Shown here: positions 6,655 to 11,870 of the stretch, in pieces
How positions within the stretch are numbered: the stretch's first letter is position 1
Layout of the letters: each line of letters opens with the position of its first letter
NCBI GenBank assembly: GCA_039808585.1
Contig: JBDHTJ010000146.1
Span: forward strand, 1 to 13,094
Reading direction: 5' to 3'
Length of the DNA stretch: 13,094 nt
From: AWTP1-13 sp039808585
GTDB taxonomy: Bacteria; Pseudomonadota; Alphaproteobacteria; Rhizobiales; Hyphomicrobiaceae
Position numbers and translations under genes: made by a program
The notes under the pieces: model-generated
Told to the model about the DNA's origin: nothing
The model's input: the letters and a program-made list of their open reading frames with translations, nothing else
The model's database searches: none

Positions 6655-7305
6655 ATGCAGGTTCGGGGCACCAAAATAGCGTATGCGGTGTTGGCCACGA
6701 TCGGGCTGTTCGGCCTGGCCCCCACGCAGGCATCAGCACAAGGCCTCGCGAACCGGACCGCGCCGTATATGCGCGTCTATGGCATCGCCCAGCCGCCCTA
6801 CGGCCACGTCCAGTTCTGCGACCGCCTGCCCGAAGAGTGCAGGAGCGGTATCGTCCAGGAGCAGCGCTTCAACGCCACCCCCGAGCGCCTGAATGAACTC
6901 GACCGCATCAACCGGCAGGTGAATCACGAAATCGCGCCCGCAACCGATCTCGAGATCTATGGCCAGACCGAATACTGGACCCTCCCCACCACGCGCGGCG
7001 ACTGCGAGGATTACGCGCTCCTAAAGCGCAAGCGCCTGATCGCGCGCGGCTGGCCCGCCAGCGCACTGCTCATGACGGTGGTGCGTGATGAAAAGGGCGA
7101 GGGCCACGCGGTGCTCACTGCGCGCACAGTGCAAGGCGATTTCGTTCTCGACAACAAAGTGAGCGACATCAAGGTCTGGCACCGCACGGGCTACCAGTAC
7201 GTCATGCGGCAGTCCTATCTCGACCCGCGCATCTGGATGACGCTCGACCCCGTCGAGGGTACGCCCGCCATGAACCTTTCGGGCGTTTCGCAGGAGCGCC
7301 GCTGA
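6655..7305 (+). CDS. Secreted transglutaminase-like cysteine protease (BTLCP, C93; LapG-related)
   Basis: A 216-residue protein with an N-terminal signal peptide: basic MQVRGTK, hydrophobic 8-22, and likely cleavage after ASA near residue 28. The mature part fits the BTLCP/peptidase C93 family. Cys117 in TRGDCEDYAL, His151 in GEGHAVLTAR and Asp166 in FVLDNK form the expected Cys-His-Asp triad. Cys55 and Cys62 (CDRLPEEC) could form a periplasmic disulfide. The best-known relative, LapG, clips large surface adhesins under control of the cyclic-di-GMP receptor LapD. The start is the ATG at 6655, with GAGG five bases upstream; a GTG at 6637 lacks such a site. It follows the tandem-PilZ gene by 109 bp and ends 22 bp from the convergent carbonic-anhydrase gene. 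Substrate is unknown. Confidence 0.9.
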   Translation: MQVRGTKIAYAVLATIGLFGLAPTQASAQGLANRTAPYMRVYGIAQPPYGHVQFCDRLPEECRSGIVQEQRFNATPERLNELDRINRQVNHEIAPATDLEIYGQTEYWTLPTTRGDCEDYALLKRKRLIARGWPASALLMTVVRDEKGEGHAVLTARTVQGDFVLDNKVSDIKVWHRTGYQYVMRQSYLDPRIWMTLDPVEGTPAMNLSGVSQERR

Positions 7306-7327
7306 CGTCGGCTGCGTCCGAACGCTG

Positions 7328-7858
7328 CTAACTTTGCGGCTTCAGCTTGTCCCTGTAGATCGGCCAGCGGTGCGCGTAATTCTCGACGCCCGCCTGCATC
7401 CGCACCTTGTCGAGGTCGGTCACCTGCCGGATGAGCTTGCCCGGCGCGCCCATGATCACGGAGCCGTCCGGGATCACTTTCCCTTCGGGGATCAGCGCGC
7501 CCGCCCCGATGAGGCAGTTCTCACCGATCTTGGCGCCGTTGAGCACGATGGCGCCGATGCCGATGAGGCTGCCGCGGCCGATCGTGCACCCGTGCAGCAT
7601 GACCATGTGCCCGACGGTGACATTGTCGCCGATGGTGAGCGGGAAACCAGGATCGGTGTGCAGCACGCAGCCGTCCTGGACGTTCGAGCGGGCCCCGACG
7701 ACGATGGTTTCGTTGTCGCCGCGAAGCACCGAGTTGAACCAGATGCTCGCGTCCTCCTCGATCACCACGCGGCCGAGCACAGTGGCGTTGTCGGCAACCC
7801 AGTAGCGGCCGCTCGCCGGCACTTGCACGGTGTGGCCGTCGAATTCGTAGAGCGCCAT
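7328..7858 (-). CDS. Gamma-carbonic anhydrase-like hexapeptide-repeat protein
   Basis: A 176-residue left-handed beta-helix protein with repeated [LIV]-G-x4 hexapeptides from about residue 20 to 140. The three metal-binding histidines of the gamma class are present: His67 (GCVLHTD), His84 and His89 (VGHMVMLHG). The RGDNE and NVQDG motifs of the family are also there. The C-terminal helix (145-170) packs the trimer in relatives. Sequence type is closest to the YrdA/PaaY group, whose carbonic anhydrase activity is often weak or untested; the true substrate is unsure. The start is the ATG at 7858 (MALYEFDG), preceded by GGGAG. It lies 16 bp after the DUF3126 stop, so it is very likely the last gene of the cysE operon. 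Confidence 0.92.
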   Translation of the reverse strand: MALYEFDGHTVQVPASGRYWVADNATVLGRVVIEEDASIWFNSVLRGDNETIVVGARSNVQDGCVLHTDPGFPLTIGDNVTVGHMVMLHGCTIGRGSLIGIGAIVLNGAKIGENCLIGAGALIPEGKVIPDGSVIMGAPGKLIRQVTDLDKVRMQAGVENYAHRWPIYRDKLKPQS

Positions 7859-7874
7859 TGCCCCTCTCCCCGTC

Positions 7875-8087
7875 TCAGTCTTCAAGATCGAGTTCGAGAA
7901 TGGCCATCTGGAACTGGTAGCACAGCTCTCCGTCGTCCTCGTCGCGCGTGATGGTGCCGACGAACTCGTCACCGACATAGACCTCGGCGGAATCCTTGAT
8001 CTTCGGACGCGCGCGCACCGACAGCATCTTCGCGCCGAACACCTTGCGCAGGTAGTTCTGGATCTTCACCATTTCCTGCGGGTTCAT
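7875..8087 (-). CDS. DUF3126 family small protein
   Basis: A 70-residue protein beginning MNPQEMVKIQNYLRKVFG and ending in an acidic LELDLED. It matches the DUF3126 family, found mainly in alphaproteobacteria, where it commonly sits beside cysE. The predicted structure is an N-terminal helix followed by beta-strands: the AEVYVGDEFVGTI hairpin and the CYQFQMAILELDL strand. No catalytic motif, signal peptide or membrane segment is seen and its function is not known to me. The start is the ATG at 8087, with AGGAG six bases upstream. It lies between cysE (156 bp upstream) and the gamma-carbonic anhydrase gene (16 bp downstream), all on the minus strand. A link to cysteine or acetyl-serine metabolism is only suggested by this position. 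Confidence 0.88.
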   Translation of the reverse strand: MNPQEMVKIQNYLRKVFGAKMLSVRARPKIKDSAEVYVGDEFVGTITRDEDDGELCYQFQMAILELDLED

Positions 8088-8243
8088 GGGCCGCTCCTGT
8101 TGAGTGTGGCGCCCCTAGTCCGGCGCAGATTTCAAAACGCCCGGCGCGTCTGGCCGAGCCGATAGCATCCGGTTTCGCGGCCCGCAAGCAGAGCACGCGC
8201 CAAGCGTGTTGTGCCGGAGGCACCTATGCGGCGAAAGGCGATT

Positions 8244-9077
8244 TCAGGCGCAGCCGCAATCTTCGATGCCGAGGCGCTGGTCCATCGCGCGCGACGGCTC
8301 CGGGCAACCGGCCGGTCCCACCACCTTCGCCGGTACACCCGCAACGGTGACGTTCGCCGGTACCTCGCTCAGCACCACGCTGCCGGCGGCGATGCGCGAG
8401 CAGTTGCCGACGCGGATATTGCCCAGCACCTTGGCGCCAGCTCCGATCAGCACGTTGGCGCCGATCTTTGGGTGCCTGTCGCCCGTTTCCTTGCCGGTAC
8501 CGCCGAGTGTCACGCCTTGCAGGATGGAGCAGTTATCGCCAACGGTTGCCGTCTCGCCGATGACGAGCGCCGTGCCGTGGTCGAGCATGATGCCGCGCCC
8601 GATGCGGGCTGCCGGATTGATGTCCACCGCGAAGATACGCGACGCCTGACTTTGCAGGTAGAGCGCGAAGTCACGACGGCCCATCTTCCAAAGCTCGTGC
8701 GCGAAGCGATGCGTGACGAGCGCGTGGAACCCCTTGAAGTAGAGCAACGGCTCGATATAGCGGCTGCAGGCGGGGTCACGATCATAGACGGCGGCGAGAT
8801 CGGCCCGGAACGACACGCCCAGTTCGGGATGATCCTTCAGGACGTGCTGGAACGTCTGGCCGATGAGACCTGCGTCGACGTCGGAGTGGTTCAGGCGCTG
8901 CGCCAGGCGATGGCACACGGCGTCCTCGAGCCTCTCCTGGCTCAGCACGGTGGCGTAGATGAAACCGCCGAGGGCGGGCTCTGCCCGGGCCGCCTCCTCC
9001 GCCTCGCGGCGAACCTCGGACCAGATCGGATCGACGGCGGCCAGGGGCGCGCGGTCGGCAGTCTTGATGGGAGCCAT
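8244..9077 (-). CDS. cysE: Serine O-acetyltransferase
   Basis: CysE transfers acetyl from acetyl-CoA to L-serine, giving O-acetylserine for cysteine synthesis in the cytosol. The 277-residue protein has the helical N-terminal domain (about 15-150) with AVYDRDPAC, whose acidic residues take part in serine binding. A left-handed beta-helix (about 150-255) follows, containing LDHGTALVIGE (catalytic His167) and GVTLGGTGKETGDRHP, the flexible acetyl-CoA loop. The C-terminal tail, which in relatives inserts into cysteine synthase and carries feedback inhibition, is here short and ends in CGCA instead of the usual Ile. The start is the ATG at 9077 with GGAG six bases upstream. Two small hairpins (8194-8208 and 8211-8223) lie just after the gene. 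Confidence 0.96.
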   Translation of the reverse strand: MAPIKTADRAPLAAVDPIWSEVRREAEEAARAEPALGGFIYATVLSQERLEDAVCHRLAQRLNHSDVDAGLIGQTFQHVLKDHPELGVSFRADLAAVYDRDPACSRYIEPLLYFKGFHALVTHRFAHELWKMGRRDFALYLQSQASRIFAVDINPAARIGRGIMLDHGTALVIGETATVGDNCSILQGVTLGGTGKETGDRHPKIGANVLIGAGAKVLGNIRVGNCSRIAAGSVVLSEVPANVTVAGVPAKVVGPAGCPEPSRAMDQRLGIEDCGCA

Positions 9078-9124
9078 GACGTTCTCCGTTCAGGGCCTGA
9101 CACGCAAGCCGGCCCCGCAAGCAT

Positions 9125-9142
9125 TGCCTGCATATGCAGGCA
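9125..9142. promoter_or_regulatory. 18-bp perfect palindrome at the predicted cysE transcription start
   Basis: TGCCTGCAT (9125-9133) followed directly by ATGCAGGCA (9134-9142) is a perfect 18-bp palindrome with no spacer, 48 bp upstream of the cysE ATG. Its centre coincides with the start site predicted from the candidate promoter at 9141-9170. That placement suits a repressor operator. The binding protein is unknown. Confidence 0.55.
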
Positions 9143-9170
9143 GATACGAAATGCCTCCGCGGCCTGTCAA
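9141..9170 (-). promoter_or_regulatory. Candidate sigma-70-type promoter of cysE
   Basis: Read on the minus strand, a perfect TTGACA (9170-9165) is followed after 18 bases by TATCTG (9146-9141), a partial -10 match. Transcription would start near 9134. The -10 edge overlaps the palindrome at 9125-9142. The -35 match is strong but the -10 is weak, so confidence is moderate. Confidence 0.4.
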
Positions 9171-9188
9171 ATCACGGCTCGCGGAGGC
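9153..9188. repeat. 9-bp inverted repeat flanking the cysE -35 element
   Basis: GCCTCCGCG (9153-9161) and CGCGGAGGC (9180-9188) are perfect inverted copies separated by 18 bases that contain the TTGACA motif. It could act as a hairpin ending the upstream zeta transcript, although no U-tract follows on the minus strand. It could also be a second protein-binding site. Confidence 0.45.
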
Positions 9189-9221
9189 GGAGATCAACGC
9201 GCCGCCCCCGCCGTTGGATCG

Positions 9222-9548
9222 CTACTTCTTTTCGGCCTCGATCTGCGCCAGAGCCGTGGCCAACAGGTCGCCGATAGTCTTGCGCAGCTCCTGGTCGCTC
9301 ACTTTAACGCCCTTCTCGTCGAAGTCCTTGCGAAGCTTGCGGAAAACGTCCTCGTCGCCCTTCTCCGCCAGGTCGGCCTTGCGCACCGCCTTGACATAGT
9401 CCTCGACGGCTGTGCCGGCCAAGCCCAGCTTCTCGGCCGCCCACTGCCCCACAAGCTTGTTCCGGCGGGCCTCCGCCTTGAACCTAAGCTCTTCATCCAT
9501 CGCGAACTTTTTCTCGAAGGACCGTTCGCGTTCATCAAACGTGGTCAT
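9222..9548 (-). CDS. ATP synthase F1 zeta subunit (DUF1476), ATPase inhibitor
   Basis: A 108-residue, charged, all-helical protein starting MTTFDERERSFEKKFAMDEELRFKAEARRNKLVGQWAAEKLGL, cited here only by its key run FEKKFAMDEELRFKAEARR. This is the hallmark of the zeta subunit first described in Paracoccus denitrificans. In the family the N-terminal segment inserts into F1 and blocks ATP hydrolysis while allowing synthesis; the C-terminal helices form a four-helix bundle. The start is the ATG at 9548, with GGAG seven bases upstream; a TTG codon directly before it is unlikely. It diverges from purC and lies 144 bp upstream of cysE on the same strand. No other ATP synthase gene is in view, which is usual because zeta is normally encoded apart from the atp operon. 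Confidence 0.93.
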   Translation of the reverse strand: MTTFDERERSFEKKFAMDEELRFKAEARRNKLVGQWAAEKLGLAGTAVEDYVKAVRKADLAEKGDEDVFRKLRKDFDEKGVKVSDQELRKTIGDLLATALAQIEAEKK

Positions 9549-9884
9549 CAAATTTCTCCGCTCCTCGACCAGGCTCAGCCCTAGATATAAGAGGTCCCGC
9601 CCGGGTTAGCCATATTCCGCAATCGAACCATCGAGCACCAGCCCCTGGTAGCGGGTTGCAGAGGCAGCCCGGAGCGGTCACAGCTCCCTTGTCGCAACGG
9701 TGCAGCCCTGCTGGGCTATCGATTGTTTTGAGGCTGCCCTTGGGCTACTGTCCGCCCGCAAGGAAAGGGTGGCCCGGCCGCCCCCCAATGCCGCCGCAGA
9801 GACGAAAATTCTCTGGATTTTCAACGTGCCGACCGCAACTACGTCCAATGCGAGCGGCCTTCTCTTGGGACGAGGATCGCACAC
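9549..9884. other. Divergent intergenic region between zeta and purC, with small inverted repeats
   Basis: About 336 bp with no convincing gene. It holds GGAGC-N7-GCTCC (9671-9687), AGCCC-TGCT-GGGCT (9704-9717) and GAAAAT-N7-ATTTTC (9804-9822). The last is AT-rich in a GC-rich setting and lies about 62 bp before purC. A ribosome site GAGGA at 9872-9876 serves purC. No clear -35/-10 pair was found for either gene. Confidence 0.5.
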
Positions 9885-10661
9885 ATGAGCAGGCGGCGTC
9901 GAATCTACGAAGGCAAGGCGAAGGTCCTCTACGAGGGTCCCGAACCCGGCACGCTCATCCAGCATTTCAAGGACGATGCGACCGCGTTCAACAACAAGAA
10001 GCACGCGCTCATCGAGGGCAAGGGCGTGCTCAACAACCGCATCTCCGAATACATCTTCACGAAGCTCGGCGAGATTGGCGTGCCCACGCACTTCGTCAAG
10101 CGCATCAACATGCGCGAGCAGCTCATCCGCGAAGTCGAGATCGTGCCGCTCGAGGTGGTGGTGCGCAACGTTGCTGCCGGCTCGCTGTCGACGCGCCTCG
10201 GGCTCGAGGAGGGCAGCGCGCTGCCGCGCTCCATTATCGAGTTCTATTACAAGAACGACGCGCTCGGCGACCCGATGGTCTCGGAAGAACACATCACAGC
10301 CTTCGGCTGGGCCACGCCGCCCGAGATCGACGAGATCATGGCGCTCGCCTTGCGGATCAACGATTTCCTCGTTGGCCTGTTCCTCGGCATCGGCATCCGC
10401 CTCGTCGACTTCAAGGTCGAGTTCGGTCGCCTCTACGACAACGAGCAGATGCGCATCGTGCTCGCCGACGAGATCAGCCCCGACTGCTGCCGCCTGTGGG
10501 ATGCACAAACGGCTGACAAGCTCGACAAGGATCGCTTCCGCCGCGACCTCGGCGGCGTGCTCGAGGCCTATCAGGAGGTGGCGCGCCGGCTCGGCGTGCT
10601 GACCGAAAATCCGCGTCCCAAGGGCCCGGGTCCCGTGCTGGTCAGCTCCAAGCCCAACTGA
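9885..10661 (+). CDS. purC: Phosphoribosylaminoimidazole-succinocarboxamide (SAICAR) synthase
   Basis: PurC joins aspartate to CAIR with ATP to make SAICAR in de novo purine synthesis. The 258-residue length and motifs fit the bacterial enzyme: RRRRIYEGKAKVLYEG at the start (nucleotide-binding strand), FNNKKH near residue 40, VVVRNVAAGSLSTRLGLEEG in the middle, the LVDFKVEFG strand, and DEISPDCCRLWD near residue 200. Compared with the common SPD-S/T-CRLWD form, the residue before CRLWD is Cys. The start is the ATG at 9885 with GAGGA eight bases upstream. It heads a purC-purS-purQ run, a common rhizobial order, but a strong hairpin follows 24 bp after its stop. Identification is secure. Confidence 0.97.
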   Translation: MSRRRRIYEGKAKVLYEGPEPGTLIQHFKDDATAFNNKKHALIEGKGVLNNRISEYIFTKLGEIGVPTHFVKRINMREQLIREVEIVPLEVVVRNVAAGSLSTRLGLEEGSALPRSIIEFYYKNDALGDPMVSEEHITAFGWATPPEIDEIMALALRINDFLVGLFLGIGIRLVDFKVEFGRLYDNEQMRIVLADEISPDCCRLWDAQTADKLDKDRFRRDLGGVLEAYQEVARRLGVLTENPRPKGPGPVLVSSKPN

Positions 10662-10685
10662 AGCCGAACACTGCGTCCATTTGCA

Positions 10686-10726
10686 GGGGCGGAGAGCGTT
10701 GAAAACGCTCCCCGCCCCTTGCTTTT
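10686..10726 (+). terminator. Strong hairpin with T-rich tail between purC and purS
   Basis: GGGGCGGAGAGCGTT (10686-10700) pairs with AACGCTCCCCGCCCC (10704-10718): a 15-bp stem with one A-C mismatch and a GAA loop. TTGCTTTT follows (10719-10726). This has the form of an intrinsic terminator or attenuator, lying inside what would otherwise be a pur operon. Function is inferred from shape and position. Confidence 0.65.
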
Positions 10727-10781
10727 GCGGGGCCCGGGAGGCATGTACGGCCCGACACGAGAGGCCACGACGGAAGCTGAG

Positions 10782-11024
10782 ATGAAGGCGCGCATCAAGA
10801 TCACGCTGAAGCCCGGAGTGCTCGATCCCCAGGGCAAGGCCATCCAGCATGCCCTCACGGGCCTTGGCTTTGCCGGCGTCAACGACGTCCGCCAGGGCAA
10901 GTACATCGAGGTCGACCTTGCAGAGACGGCGGAGGCCGCGGCCCGCGCCCAGGTCGACAAGATCTGCAAGGATCTCCTCGCCAACACCGTCATCGAAAAC
11001 TACTCCTACGAGCTCGTCCCCTAA
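10782..11024 (+). CDS. purS: FGAM synthase small subunit PurS
   Basis: An 80-residue protein with the PurS ferredoxin-like fold: MKARIKITLKPGVLDPQGKA, then ALTGLGFAGVNDVRQGKYIEVDL and the C-terminal NTVIENYSYEL, each matching the family in order. PurS dimers bridge PurQ and the large subunit PurL, passing ammonia from glutamine to FGAR. The start is the ATG at 10782 with GGAAG five bases upstream; a frame open to 10719 would add 21 unconserved residues and begin inside the hairpin tail. The gene is followed after 86 bp by purQ. The gap before it carries the purC-purS hairpin, so its expression may be set separately from purC. Identification is secure. Confidence 0.96.
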   Translation: MKARIKITLKPGVLDPQGKAIQHALTGLGFAGVNDVRQGKYIEVDLAETAEAAARAQVDKICKDLLANTVIENYSYELVP

Positions 11025-11110
11025 GACAGATCGCACAGTCCGTCTCAGCCGAGGCTGCAGGCGACGCGACGGCGATCGATCCTCACCCTAGCCCGCAGCG
11101 AGGCATCGAC

Positions 11111-11803
11111 ATGCAGGCATCCGTCATCGTCTTTCCCGGCTCCAACTGCGATCGCGACGTGAAGGTGGCGCTGGAGGCGGTCGTCGGCCGGCCCGTGCGC
11201 ATGGTGTGGCACGGCGAGGCGAGCCTGCCCGCTTCCGACCTGATCGTGCTGCCCGGCGGCTTCTCCTACGGCGACTACCTGCGCTGCGGCGCCATGGCCG
11301 CGCACTCGCCCATCATGCGCGACGTGGTGGCGAAGGCGAAGGCCGGCACACCTGTCATCGGCATCTGCAACGGCTTCCAGGTGCTCACCGAGTCTGGCCT
11401 GCTGCCCGGGGTGCTGATGCGCAACGCTTCCCTCAAGTTCATCTGCAAGGACGTGCTGCTGAAGGTGGAAACCACCGACACCATGTTCACGCGCAGCTAT
11501 CGCAAGGGCGAGGTGATCCGCGTGCCCATCGCCCACGCCGAGGGCAACTACTTCACGGATCCGGCCACGCTGGACCGCCTGGAGGGCGAGGGCCGCGTGG
11601 TGTTCCGCTACGTCGACGAGGCCGGCAACGCCACGGCCGAGGCAAACCCCAACGGCGCCCAGCGCAACATCGCCGGCATCTGCAGCGAGAACCGCCGCGT
11701 GCTCGGCATGATGCCGCATCCCGAGCGCCTGTTCGAGCCGATGCAGGGCGGCACCGACGGCCGCAAGCTGTTCGAGAGCCTGATCGACAAGGTCGCCGCC
11801 TGA
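11111..11803 (+). CDS. purQ: FGAM synthase glutaminase subunit PurQ
   Basis: A 230-residue class I glutamine amidotransferase. The nucleophile is Cys86 in GICNGFQVL, and the rest of the triad is His203 and Glu205 in MMPHPERLF. VIVFPGSNCDRD at the start and LPGGFSYGDYLRCG near residue 47 are PurQ-specific. It releases ammonia from glutamine for PurL in the step FGAR to FGAM, in complex with PurS. The start is the ATG at 11111 with CGAGG seven bases upstream. PurL, which often follows in related genomes, is not the next gene here; a Tet-type transporter begins 67 bp after the stop. Identification is secure. Confidence 0.97.
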   Translation: MQASVIVFPGSNCDRDVKVALEAVVGRPVRMVWHGEASLPASDLIVLPGGFSYGDYLRCGAMAAHSPIMRDVVAKAKAGTPVIGICNGFQVLTESGLLPGVLMRNASLKFICKDVLLKVETTDTMFTRSYRKGEVIRVPIAHAEGNYFTDPATLDRLEGEGRVVFRYVDEAGNATAEANPNGAQRNIAGICSENRRVLGMMPHPERLFEPMQGGTDGRKLFESLIDKVAA

Positions 11804-11870
11804 GACGCCTGCCGCGTCCGTGTTCACCGCGCGCGCACCTCCACGACGCACCCACGAAACGCCCTGCCGC

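Noticed and set aside
8211..9584. Plus-strand open frame of about 457 codons across cysE and zeta
   Set aside because: Antisense to two well-supported genes and spanning their intergenic region; no domain seen.
9700..9888. A 62-codon frame from GTG 9700 that overlaps the purC start as ATGA
   Set aside because: The ATGA junction is tempting for a leader peptide, but there is no ribosome site before the GTG and no family resemblance. Conservation of the peptide in relatives would change this view.
9678..11036. Long minus-strand open frame (about 450 codons) opposite purC and purS
   Set aside because: It runs antisense to two certain genes, has no recognisable domain, and its composition is the Arg/Asp/Leu/His/Val-rich pattern typical of shadows in GC-rich DNA.
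11046..11057. Small palindrome CAGCC-GA-GGCTG between purS and purQ
   Set aside because: A two-base loop cannot form a stable RNA hairpin and no T-tract follows.
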